Shown here piece after piece: positions 35,205 through 42,854 of a stretch of DNA of 53,901 bases. The position numbers were made by a program, and so were the translations under genes. The notes beneath the pieces are model-generated. The model saw only the letters and a list, made by a program, of their open reading frames with translations. It searched no databases and was not told the origin of the DNA. Within the stretch, counting starts at the first letter, position 1. Each line of letters starts with the position of its first letter. The DNA is from Planctomycetota bacterium (lineage in GTDB: Bacteria; Planctomycetota; Phycisphaerae; Phycisphaerales; UBA1924): assembly GCA_003696675.1 (NCBI GenBank), contig RFGH01000215.1:1-53901 (forward strand), in the 5' to 3' direction.

Positions 35205-36223
35205 GGGTCCCCCGCGTCGGCGGGTTCTTTGGCGCCGCGGAGGACCCGCTCGGCGGGCATGACGCGAAGGGTGAACAGACCGAGTTCGTAGAGCAGGTAG
35301 AGCGGGATGGCCATCAGCAGCATGGAGATGGGGTCCGCCGGTGTCAGCACGCCGCCGAGCACGGTGCACACGGCGATGGCGATCTTGCGGTACTTGCCCA
35401 TGGCCCGGGCGTCGATGATGCCGACCCAGCCGAGCATGATGACGACCACGGGCGTCTGGAAGGCGATGCCGAAGCCGAGCGCGAGGTTGAGCAGGGTTTT
35501 GATGTACTCGCTGACGCGGTACTGCTGCACGATGCCGCGGGACTCGACGAGTTCGACGGACTTGATCGTGATCTTCTCGGGCTTCTTGGAATCGGGCACC
35601 GCGACCCGGAGCTGCCAGACCCCCTTGTTGATCCATGCGGAGCCGGGAGGCGGATCGGTGGGATCGGCGTCGAGCATGGGCATCTGCATCAGCACGACGC
35701 CCTCTGGCAGAGGCGCGGTGGCCGCGGGCGGGGCTTGGACCTGAGCACCGAAGCCGACGAAGAACGCCAGAACCACGGGCAGGATGGCCAAGTACATGAA
35801 GATGATGCTGGCGATGGCCAGCAGCCCCGAGAAGGGCAGCAGCAGGTGTACGAAGCGGCGTTCGTGCGCGTACAGCCCCGGAGAGATGAACAACCAGAGC
35901 TGGTAGAGCACCCACGGCGCCCCCACAATCAGCATGACCACAACCGCCAGATGGACGACGGTGCCGAAGGTCTCGAAGGGACCGGTGGCGAGCAGGGCGG
36001 GGTTCTGCCCGCCGTCGATCAACGCCTCGCGTGCCGGGGCGATGAGCAGGCTCAGCAGCGGGCGGCCGAGTGCGAAGGCGATGCAGAAGATCGGGACAAG
36101 CCCGACGATGGCCAGAAAGACCCGGCGTCGCAAGTCTTCGAGGTGGTCCCCGAATGACATGACGGCCATGGGGTTTGGCTCGACCCGTCCGGGGATCTGG
36201 CTGGGACGCGTGGAGTCGGGCAT
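35201..36223 (-). CDS. tatC: Sec-independent protein translocase TatC with enlarged periplasmic loop
   Basis: 340 residues; typical TatC has about 250. TatC is the receptor of the twin-arginine export system. Recognised: MSFGDHLEDLRRRVF at the start, LYQLWLFISPGLYAHERRF with the conserved Glu near 121, and FGIAFQTPVVVIMLGWVGII, where Gln256 stands at the position of a Glu in E. coli. Between TM3 and TM4 lies an extra segment of about 75 residues (roughly 160-236) with a Pro-rich start and a beta-like part (WINKGVWQLRVAVPDSKKPEKITIKS), predicted periplasmic. Start ATG 36223; ATG 36244 is possible. First gene of the tatC-tadA-mutM operon; no tatA here. Confidence 0.93.
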   Translation of the reverse strand: MPDSTRPSQIPGRVEPNPMAVMSFGDHLEDLRRRVFLAIVGLVPIFCIAFALGRPLLSLLIAPAREALIDGGQNPALLATGPFETFGTVVHLAVVVMLIVGAPWVLYQLWLFISPGLYAHERRFVHLLLPFSGLLAIASIIFMYLAILPVVLAFFVGFGAQVQAPPAATAPLPEGVVLMQMPMLDADPTDPPPGSAWINKGVWQLRVAVPDSKKPEKITIKSVELVESRGIVQQYRVSEYIKTLLNLALGFGIAFQTPVVVIMLGWVGIIDARAMGKYRKIAIAVCTVLGGVLTPADPISMLLMAIPLYLLYELGLFTLRVMPAERVLRGAKEPADAGDP

Positions 36224-36279
36224 GGTTCTCGGACGAACAAACATCCGCCCGGATGCTGACGGGACGGGGCGGGGGGCGC

Positions 36280-36285
36280 ATCCTA
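36280..36285 (-). promoter_or_regulatory. -10 element TAGGAT before tatC
   Basis: Minus-strand ACCTAGGAT, about 57 nt before ATG 36223, in the spacer divergent from the sigma factor gene. Confidence 0.35.
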
Positions 36286-36354
36286 GGTGGACGGGGCACG
36301 CCGGCAGCGGTGCCGTCGGGCCGGGTCTTGCTTGCGTGCAGGGAGTCGGGCGTC

Positions 36355-36954
36355 GTGGATGAGCGGGCAACCGATCACGCGCTGATCGCGTCGGCCATGT
36401 CGGGCGACCGTGATGCCCTGCGCCGGCTGTGGCAGGAGCACCGGCGTTGGGTGGCGGCCATCCTGCTCGCCCACAAGCCGCGGCAGGCGGACCTCGAAGA
36501 CCTGCTCCAGACGGTCAGCCTCCAGTTTTGTCGCAAGATCGGAGAAGTGCGGGACCCCGAGGCGTTCCGTCCGTGGCTGCGGATGGTGGCCATCAACGCG
36601 GCGCGGGCTGACGGGCGGAAGACGACCCGCCAGCGGCACGGCTGGCTGCGACTGGTAGGGCGGTCCGGCTCCGACCAGGAAGCCGACACAGATCCCGGGC
36701 GGGTCGAGACGCTCGAGCGGGGCCAGCGGCTGATGGATCTGGCCCGACGACTCCCCGAGGGCTATCGCGAGCCTCTGCTGATGCGGTGTGTGAAGGGGAT
36801 GAGCTACCGGCAGATCGGCGAGGCGATGGGCCTGCCGGAAACCACGATCGAGACCCGAATTGCCCGCGGGCGACGGATGTTGCGCGAACTGGCATCCAGT
36901 GAAATGCAGAGCGAGGCCCATGAGCAGGCCCACGCGGCGGCGAACGGCGCATGA
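36355..36954 (+). CDS. ECF-type RNA polymerase sigma factor
   Basis: 199 residues with a GTG start preceded by GGGAG. Region 2: DHALIASAMSGDRDALRRLWQEHRRWVAAILLAHKPRQADLEDLLQTVSLQFCRKIGEVRDPEAFRPWLRMVAINAARADGRK in outline (the D-x-x-Q-x-x-F core is DLLQTVSLQF). Region 4: LPEGYREPLLMRCVKGMSYRQIGEAMGLPETTIETRIARGRRML. It directs RNA polymerase to a small regulon, most simply including its own operon. The next gene, 19 bp downstream, looks like its membrane-bound anti-sigma factor. Confidence 0.9.
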   Translation: MDERATDHALIASAMSGDRDALRRLWQEHRRWVAAILLAHKPRQADLEDLLQTVSLQFCRKIGEVRDPEAFRPWLRMVAINAARADGRKTTRQRHGWLRLVGRSGSDQEADTDPGRVETLERGQRLMDLARRLPEGYREPLLMRCVKGMSYRQIGEAMGLPETTIETRIARGRRMLRELASSEMQSEAHEQAHAAANGA

Positions 36955-36973
36955 ACCAGCGCGGAGGGAAGCG

Positions 36974-37657
36974 ATGAGCGATCTTGAACTCAACGACGGG
37001 CGGGCCGGCGCGATCCGTCCCGATCCATCGACGCCCGACGGGCGAGACATGCTCATCTCTCGCGTGATCGACGCCGAGGCCACGGGCGATGACTGGCGTG
37101 CTTTTCGGGCGGCGGCCGAGACCGATCCGTCCATCTGGCGCGATCTGGCGGAGGCGCAGGAGCAGCACGAGTCCTTGTGCGAGGCGTTCCGCGCGTCGGC
37201 GCGCGTGGCCGACGCGGTCGAGTTGCCCGAGCTGATCGGCGATACCCGCCCGTTCCAGCATCGGCTGGACATGGTGGGGCGTTGGGGCGGCTGGGCGGTG
37301 GCGGCGGCGCTGCTGCTTGTGTGGGCCACGGGCTTCCAGGGCGCCGTGCCCGGAGCCGGCGTGCAGAGCGCCGGTCTGCTGCCGGGCACGGCGCTGGCCG
37401 AGGCGACCCCCGACCAGGCGCTCGACCGGTATCTGTCGGCCGGGCGCGACGCGGGGCTGGTGGTCGGCGAGGTGCCCGACCGGTTGGTGATCGAGGCGGT
37501 ACCCCTGGATGACGGCACGATCGAGGTGATGTATCTCCGCCAGTTCATCGAGCGTCGCGTGACCGACCGGGTCTTCCGCGAGGCACGCACGGACGCGGGG
37601 ACAACCGTCCCGGTGCCGGTTTCCACCCAGAATCTGCAGCGTTCCAAGGCTTTCTGA
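36974..37657 (+). CDS. putative transmembrane anti-sigma factor
   Basis: 227 residues from ATG 36974 with GGAGGGAAG upstream. The cytoplasmic N-terminus (LISRVIDAEATGDDWRAFRAAAETDPSIWRDLAEAQEQHESLCEAF, residues 24-75) has the helical layout of anti-sigma domains but not the zinc-binding His/Cys motif. One transmembrane segment at about 104-122 (WGGWAVAAALLLVWATGF). The periplasmic part of about 100 residues has no recognised sensor motif. Assignment rests mainly on its position after the sigma gene and topology. Confidence 0.65.
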   Translation: MSDLELNDGRAGAIRPDPSTPDGRDMLISRVIDAEATGDDWRAFRAAAETDPSIWRDLAEAQEQHESLCEAFRASARVADAVELPELIGDTRPFQHRLDMVGRWGGWAVAAALLLVWATGFQGAVPGAGVQSAGLLPGTALAEATPDQALDRYLSAGRDAGLVVGEVPDRLVIEAVPLDDGTIEVMYLRQFIERRVTDRVFREARTDAGTTVPVPVSTQNLQRSKAF

Positions 37658-37769
37658 CGGGGCGTGCCCGCTCGCGCATCCGGTGATGAAAGCACGGGGA
37701 TCCCGAATCCCAATCACACGAATCACCCACGCCGCGGCGGACCCGCCCGGCCCATCGGAGGATCAAGCC

Positions 37770-39005
37770 ATGACCCGACTGACCCCCGCCGCCGTCTCGG
37801 CCCTGCTGCTGAGTGCGTTCGCCGGCTCGGCCGACGCGCAGTTCGTGCCCGAGGAGAAGTCTTCGCCGGTCGCCCATCTTTCGTCGGATGATTCCGTGAG
37901 CGCCGTGCAGACGATCGTGACGACTTTGTCCGACGGCACTGTTTACAAACTGGTCGTCCGCGACGGATCGATCGACGGCGCGTGGATCAACAACGAGGTG
38001 GTGCCGAGCGACCGGATCGTGCGGAGTGATCGGTCGGTCAAGCTGCTCGGCGAGGACGGCGCGGTGCTGCACGAGTTCCGACTGGGCGGTCCAGATGCCC
38101 CTCCCGCGTCGCGCGGGATGTCGCCCGGCGGGCGTGATGTCTGGGCGATGTCGGCCCCCGCGGCGCCCCGGGCTCCGGCCGAGGCTCCGCCCCCGGTGAT
38201 GCTGGGCATCAATCTCAGCGAGCCCGGCGCGGCGCTGCGGGCGCAGCTGGGTTTGGGCGATCTGCCGGCGATCCTCGTTGACGGCGTGATTGACGGTCTG
38301 CCCGCGTGCGAGGCGGGGCTCAAGCGGTACGATGTGATCGTGTCGCTCGACGGATCGGAAGGTGCTTCGAGCGAGGCGCTCTCCAATCTGCTTCGTACCA
38401 AGAAGCCCGGCGATGTGCTCAAGATGCACATCATCCGCGGCGGGGAGAAGAAGGCGATCGAGGCGACCCTGGCCCCCTACGACGCGGAGAAACTCCACTC
38501 TCTCAACATCGAGCTGTCGTTCAGCGACGACGACTTCCCGCAGATCACCATCGAGCAGGACGACGACAGAAGCGTGATGCGATGGATCGAGCGTCGCGAC
38601 GGGCTCCGCAAGAAGCTCGAATCGCTGACCGGCGAGGAGGCCGAGGCCGCCCGTGACGCCGCGATGCGTGCCGCCGAGGAGGCGATGCGTCGCAGCAACG
38701 AGATCCAACGCAAGGTCGAGCAGGCGATGCGTGACGCCGAGCGCAAAGTGCTCGAACTCCGCGGCGACAGGCTGTTCGTCCGCCCCGCGGAAGAGGCGGC
38801 CGACCTGGCCCGGGAGCTCGAGCGGCAGGTGGAGCGGAAGATGCCCGAGATCCGCGGCGAGCTGGACGCACGCCTGGACGCGATGGAGCGACGATTCGAC
38901 GCGCTCGAGCGTGACCTCGAGTCGCGGCTTGAGCGGCTGACCTCGATCATGGAGCGGTTGGCGGATCGGCTCGAGAGCCGAGAAGGAAAGAAAAAAGAAG
39001 ACTGA
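37770..39005 (+). CDS. exported PDZ-domain protein with coiled-coil tail
   Basis: 411 residues from ATG 37770 with GGAGG upstream and a signal peptide (AAVSALLLSAFAGSADAQ). A beta domain with TLSDGTVYKLVVRDGSIDGAWINNE comes first, then a PDZ domain of about 140-235 (MLGINLSEPGAALRAQLGL... LVDGVIDGLPACEAGLKRYDVIVSLDGSEGASSEALSNLL), and from about 265 to the end a long charged coiled coil. No protease domain is present, so it is not DegP. Together with the sigma and anti-sigma genes it may sense envelope stress by binding C-termini of misfolded proteins; this is inference by analogy with RpoE-RseA-DegS. Confidence 0.8.
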   Translation: MTRLTPAAVSALLLSAFAGSADAQFVPEEKSSPVAHLSSDDSVSAVQTIVTTLSDGTVYKLVVRDGSIDGAWINNEVVPSDRIVRSDRSVKLLGEDGAVLHEFRLGGPDAPPASRGMSPGGRDVWAMSAPAAPRAPAEAPPPVMLGINLSEPGAALRAQLGLGDLPAILVDGVIDGLPACEAGLKRYDVIVSLDGSEGASSEALSNLLRTKKPGDVLKMHIIRGGEKKAIEATLAPYDAEKLHSLNIELSFSDDDFPQITIEQDDDRSVMRWIERRDGLRKKLESLTGEEAEAARDAAMRAAEEAMRRSNEIQRKVEQAMRDAERKVLELRGDRLFVRPAEEAADLARELERQVERKMPEIRGELDARLDAMERRFDALERDLESRLERLTSIMERLADRLESREGKKKED

Positions 39006-39160
39006 TTTCACGGGCCGCGGCGTGTTGATGAAACCACGCCGGAACCGGCGCGGTAACCCGTCCGGACGGTGAAACACGGGCGGGGCGTTTCCCAACGATC
39101 CTGCCACAGAACCACGACGCCGGCTCTGTCGTTCGACGACGCACAGAGCGGCCCACGGAG

Positions 39161-39197
39161 CCCGCGCGCCGAGACCCCGCGCGGGTTCCTTGTTTTT
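39161..39197 (+). terminator. intrinsic terminator
   Basis: Stem CCCGCGCG (39161-39168) / CGCGCGGG (39178-39185), 9-nt loop, followed by TTCCTTGTTTTT. The best classical terminator in the window, closing the sigma/anti-sigma/PDZ unit. The rest of the gene-free interval 39006-39327 shows only the promoter at 39295. Confidence 0.8.
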
Positions 39198-39294
39198 GAG
39201 TTCATTTTTTAAGTTTCTTGTTCTTCGGCTCCCCTGTTCCGTGGCTCCGGTCCGGCTCGCCCATCCGATCCGAAACGCAGCGGACGCCGGTTGG

Positions 39295-39300
39295 TATCAT
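39295..39300 (+). promoter_or_regulatory. -10 element TATCAT before the MoxR gene
   Basis: TTGGTATCAT about 28 nt before ATG 39328, leaving a short leader of about 20 nt. Confidence 0.5.
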
Positions 39301-39327
39301 CCCGAGGACTTTGCTCCCGGAGCCGCC

Positions 39328-40398
39328 ATGACCGATCACACCGATCCGACACACGCCGAACGAACCGGCGAGGAACTGATCGCCCGCGTGCGTGAAGCGT
39401 CCGACGCGTTACGCGGCGAGATCGCCAAGGTGATCGTGGGGCAGGAGGATGTGGTCGATCAGATCCTGATGGCGGTGTTCTGCGACGGGCATGCGCTGCT
39501 GGTGGGCGTGCCGGGCCTGGCCAAGACGCTGCTGGTCTCGACGATCGCCCGCGCGATGGATCTGAAGTTCAGCCGCATCCAGTTCACGCCGGACCTGATG
39601 CCCAGCGACATCACGGGCACCGAGGTGATCGAGGAGGACAAAGCGACCGGGCGACGCGAACTGCGGTTCGTGCCCGGTCCGATCTTCGCCAATGTCGTGC
39701 TGGCCGACGAGATCAACCGCACCCCGCCGAAGACCCAGGCGGCGCTGCTCGAATCGATGCAGGAGCGGCAGGTGTCGGTCGGAGGCGTGCGACACATGCT
39801 GCCCGAGCCGTTCTTCGTGCTCGCCACACAGAACCCCCTCGAACAGGAGGGGACCTACCCCCTGCCCGAGGCGCAGCTCGACCGGTTCATGTTCCAGGTG
39901 CAGATCCGCTACCCCACCGAGTCCGAGGAACTCGAGGTCATGCGGCGCAGCGCCCGCAAGGACGAGGTGGTGATCGACCCGGTGATCGACGCCGCCGCGA
40001 TCCGCGAGGTGCGACGGATCGTCCGCCACTGCCCGGTGCCGGACTTCGTCCTGAGGTACGCCCTGCGCCTGGTCCGCTCGACCCGGGGCGGGGAGGGCGC
40101 GCCGAGCATCATCCGCGACTATCTCTCCTGGGGCGCCGGCCCTCGGGCTTCCGAGGCCCTCGTCCACGCGGCCAAGGCCCACGCACTGACCCGTGGCACC
40201 GGCGTCGTAACCGACGCCGATGTCCGCGCCGTGGCCCACCCGGTGCTCCGTCACCGCATCCTGACCAACTTCAACGCCGAGGCCGACCAGATCACGCCGG
40301 ACGCGATCCTGGACGCCCTGCTCGAGCAAATCCCGGTGACCGGGGAGAGCGAGTCGGACCGCCGGCTTTCGGATCCGATGCTCCGAGATAGGGCCTGA
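39328..40398 (+). CDS. MoxR family AAA+ ATPase
   Basis: 356 residues. MoxR ATPases act as chaperones that insert cofactors or mature partner proteins, usually with VWA-domain proteins. Motifs: IVGQEDVVDQILMAVFCDGHALLVGVPGLAKTLLV with Walker A at 60-67, the FTPDLMPSDITGTEV segment, Walker B VVLADEINRTPPKTQAALLE, sensor I FFVLATQNPLEQEGTYPLPEAQLDRFMF, and a helical lid domain (RASEALVHAAKAHALTRG). The usual DUF58 and VWA partners are not next to it here; an Rrf2 regulator follows instead. Start ATG 39328 is behind a -10 element. Confidence 0.94.
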   Translation: MTDHTDPTHAERTGEELIARVREASDALRGEIAKVIVGQEDVVDQILMAVFCDGHALLVGVPGLAKTLLVSTIARAMDLKFSRIQFTPDLMPSDITGTEVIEEDKATGRRELRFVPGPIFANVVLADEINRTPPKTQAALLESMQERQVSVGGVRHMLPEPFFVLATQNPLEQEGTYPLPEAQLDRFMFQVQIRYPTESEELEVMRRSARKDEVVIDPVIDAAAIREVRRIVRHCPVPDFVLRYALRLVRSTRGGEGAPSIIRDYLSWGAGPRASEALVHAAKAHALTRGTGVVTDADVRAVAHPVLRHRILTNFNAEADQITPDAILDALLEQIPVTGESESDRRLSDPMLRDRA

Positions 40399-40403
40399 GC
40401 CGG

Positions 40404-40409
40404 TACACT
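40404..40409 (+). promoter_or_regulatory. -10 element TACACT before the Rrf2 gene
   Basis: CCGGTACACT directly after the MoxR stop; leader of about 38 nt to the TTG at 40454, with GGGGAG as ribosome site. Confidence 0.45.
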
Positions 40410-40453
40410 TGCCGTATCACGGTGCGAGCAACAGCGCCGATGGGGAGACCGAC

Positions 40454-40915
40454 TTGCTGAGCCAAACCTCCGAGTATGCCCTCCGAGCGATGAGCTGCCT
40501 GGCGTACGAGCCGGACCGGCTGACCTCCACGGTCGAGCTTGCCGAGGTGACACAGGTGCCCTCCAACTATCTGGCCAAGGTGCTCCAATCCCTGGCCCAG
40601 GCGGAGCTGATCGTCGGGCGCCGGGGTGTGGGCGGGGGTTACAAGCTCAACCGGCGTCCGGAGGAGATCACCCTGCTCGATGTGATCAATGCCATCTCGC
40701 GGGTCGACCGGATCACGGCGTGCCCGCTGGGGCTCGAGAATCACTCCGGGCGGCTGTGCCCGTTGCACCGCCAGCTCGATCAGGCGGCCAAGCTGTTGAT
40801 CGAACACTTCGGCTCGGTCACCCTCAAGGACATCAACACCGAGCCCGACGCCGCCCGCCCGCTCTGCGACGCCACCCGCACGGCCAAGGTCGAGATGACC
40901 ATCAATCGGGGCTGA
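40454..40915 (+). CDS. Rrf2 family transcriptional regulator
   Basis: 153 residues with a TTG start, chosen because GGGGAG lies upstream and LLSQTSEYALRAMSCLA is the family's normal beginning. Winged helix: STVELAEVTQVPSNYLAKVLQSLAQAELIVGRRGVGGGYKLNRRPEEITLLDVINAI. Cysteines follow in ITACPLGLENHSGRLCPLHRQLD, and one near the C-terminus (RPLCDATRT). Some Rrf2 proteins (IscR, NsrR, RsrR) hold an Fe-S cluster through such cysteines; the C-x11-C spacing here is wider than in IscR, so cluster binding is uncertain. Targets unknown. Confidence 0.9.
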   Translation: MLSQTSEYALRAMSCLAYEPDRLTSTVELAEVTQVPSNYLAKVLQSLAQAELIVGRRGVGGGYKLNRRPEEITLLDVINAISRVDRITACPLGLENHSGRLCPLHRQLDQAAKLLIEHFGSVTLKDINTEPDAARPLCDATRTAKVEMTINRG

Positions 40916-40953
40916 GACCGGCGTCTGACCGACCCGACGCGGCCCCGCTCGGG

Positions 40954-40959
40954 TACGAT
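40954..40959 (+). promoter_or_regulatory. -10 element TACGAT, predicts leaderless lysS mRNA
   Basis: GGGTACGAT ends 5 nt before the GTG start at 40965; no ribosome site precedes the GTG. Confidence 0.5.
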
Positions 40960-40964
40960 CGCCC

Positions 40965-42761
40965 GTGACCGAGCCGACCACCGACACACCGACCGCGCCC
41001 TCCCCCGATGACCTCCACCAGCTCGAGGCGCAGCGCCGCATCAACCGCGATGCCACGGCCGCGCTGGGCGTGAATCCCTACGGCCAACGGACCGAGGGGC
41101 TCGTGCCCCTGGCCGAGGCCCGCGCCCGCTACGACGAGGACGCCGACCTGGAGTATCAGGAAAAGGGCAAGGAAGAAGGCTTCGTCGACCGACGCCCGGT
41201 CGTCCGCGTGGCGGGGCGCATCGTGCTGCGACGCCCGACGGGCAAGCTGATCTGGATGAACCTGCGCGACCACACCGACGACTCGTTCCAGGTCGCGGTG
41301 TCCAAGCGGGACTGCGACGAGCTGGGATTCGCGGTGGCGACCAACGCCGACCTGGGCGACCTGGTGGTCGTCGAAGGCCCGCTGATGAAGACCCGCACCG
41401 GCGAGGTGACGCTGTGGGCCTCTTCGATGACGCCCGCGGCCAAGTGCCTCGTGCCGCCGCCCGAGAAGCACGCCGGGCTGACCGACCCCGAGCTCCGTGC
41501 CCGCAAACGCTACATCGACATGTGGGCCAACCCCGAAACCACCCGCACGCTGCTGCTCCGCTCGAAGATCGTCGCGGCGATCCGGCGGCTGCTGGATTCG
41601 ATGGGCTTTGTCGAGGTCGAGACGCCCATGCTGCAGACACAGGCCGGCGGCGCGGCCGCACGCCCGTTCCTCACCCATCTCAACGCGCTCGACATACCGC
41701 TGTCACTACGCATCGCGCCCGAGCTCTACCTCAAGCGATTGCTCGTCGGCGGCATCCCCAAGGTCTACGAGATCAATCGAAACTTCCGCAACGAAGGCGT
41801 GGACAAGCGCCACAACCCCGAGTTCACCGCCATCGAGCTGTACGAAGCATACGGCGATGTGAACTCGGTCATGCACATCACCGAGGCGATCATCCGCGAA
41901 TCGGCCCGCGTCGCTGTTGGAGCAATGAATATCAACCGATTGCGCACACCAAAGTTCAATGCTGGAAAGTATGGCGGTGAGTCCATCGGAAGGGTGATGG
42001 ATATCGATCAGCCATATATTGTTAATCTTCTTGATGACCTGGAGCATCACAAAGATCGACTTCCACTCGATGTCTATGGTGCTCTCACTCAGGCAAAGTT
42101 GTCGCCAGCTCCACTTGAGGCGCTCCGATTCAGATCGGCCGAGGAGGCGGACCTTAGTCTCGTTGTACCATTTGGCTCTTGGAGTATCGATTACTCCAAG
42201 CCATTTGTCCGCGTGACCTACGCCGACCTCTTCGAGCGGGCGCTCGGCTTCCCGATGACCGACACCGCCCGCGCCCGGCAGGAAGCGCAGAAGCGGCATC
42301 TCAAGACCAAGAACGAGAAAGGCGAGCCGCTCGATGATCTCTGGGTGGTCAACGAGCTGTTCGAAGAGGTCGCCGAGAAACTCATCGACCCCGCCCGCCC
42401 GACCTGGGTGATGCGCTATCCCGCCGCCCTCTCGCCGCTGACCCGCCCCTGCCAGGACGACCCCGCGTTCGCCGATCGCTCCGATCTCTTCATCGCCGGC
42501 ATGGAAGTCGGCCCTCACTACACCGAGCTGAACGACCCGGACATCCAGGCGGCCAAGTTCCGCGAGCAGCTCGCCGGCATCGACGACGAGGAATCCACCT
42601 TCCGCAACTTCGACCACGACTTCATCGAGGCGCTCAAGGTCGGCATGCCCCCCGCAGGCGGCATGGGCCTGGGCATCGACCGGCTCGCCATGCTCATGTC
42701 CAGCAAGGACACCATCCGCGAGGTGATCCCGTTCCCCTTCGTCCGCCCGCTCAACAACTGA
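40965..42761 (+). CDS. lysS: lysyl-tRNA synthetase, class II, with an internal insertion
   Basis: 598 codons from GTG 40965; E. coli LysS has 505 residues. N-terminal OB-fold anticodon-binding domain (VRVAGRIVLRRPTGKLIWMNLRD), then the class II core: motif 1 region (RSKIVAAIRRLLDSMGFVEVETPML), motif 2 (YEINRNFRNEGVDKRHNPEFTAIELYEAYGD) and motif 3 (GGMGLGIDRLAMLMSSKDTIREVIPFPF). Between IIRESARVAV (to residue 318) and SLVVPFGSWSIDYSKPF (from about 398) lie some 80 residues absent from E. coli LysS, where the two flanks are nearly adjacent. The insertion keeps the frame and coincides with a low-GC island. Essential charging enzyme for tRNA-Lys, presumably active. Confidence 0.95.
   Translation: MTEPTTDTPTAPSPDDLHQLEAQRRINRDATAALGVNPYGQRTEGLVPLAEARARYDEDADLEYQEKGKEEGFVDRRPVVRVAGRIVLRRPTGKLIWMNLRDHTDDSFQVAVSKRDCDELGFAVATNADLGDLVVVEGPLMKTRTGEVTLWASSMTPAAKCLVPPPEKHAGLTDPELRARKRYIDMWANPETTRTLLLRSKIVAAIRRLLDSMGFVEVETPMLQTQAGGAAARPFLTHLNALDIPLSLRIAPELYLKRLLVGGIPKVYEINRNFRNEGVDKRHNPEFTAIELYEAYGDVNSVMHITEAIIRESARVAVGAMNINRLRTPKFNAGKYGGESIGRVMDIDQPYIVNLLDDLEHHKDRLPLDVYGALTQAKLSPAPLEALRFRSAEEADLSLVVPFGSWSIDYSKPFVRVTYADLFERALGFPMTDTARARQEAQKRHLKTKNEKGEPLDDLWVVNELFEEVAEKLIDPARPTWVMRYPAALSPLTRPCQDDPAFADRSDLFIAGMEVGPHYTELNDPDIQAAKFREQLAGIDDEESTFRNFDHDFIEALKVGMPPAGGMGLGIDRLAMLMSSKDTIREVIPFPFVRPLNN
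41915..42205 (+). other. low-GC island within lysS
   Basis: By hand count 121 of 240 bases are G or C in 41941-42180 (38% in 42001-42060), against clearly higher values in the rest of the gene. Codons such as CCA, GGA, AAT, CTT, GAT, TTT and AGT, rare elsewhere here, are frequent. The right end has a perfect 9-bp palindrome (CTTGGAGTA, TCGAT loop, 42178-42200). The island covers the extra LysRS segment plus a few conserved codons after it. Confidence 0.75.
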
Positions 42762-42801
42762 GCGACACCGACAAAGCTCCGGGCAGGATGCCGACAAACG
42801 A

Positions 42802-42827
42802 AAAACCCCGGGTCAGCCCGGGGTTTT
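42802..42827. terminator. bidirectional terminator
   Basis: Perfect 11-bp stem AAAACCCCGGG with a TCAG loop and TTTT/AAAA ends, between the convergent lysS and the secreted-protein gene; suitable as terminator for both strands. Confidence 0.9.
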
Positions 42828-42854
42828 CCGCGCGTATGCGTATGAACAAGGAGA

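Noticed and set aside
41915..42205. Intein in LysRS
   Set aside because: The extra segment does not start with Cys/Ser in a splicing context and lacks the His-Asn end and a nucleophile after it; length is also too small for a typical intein.
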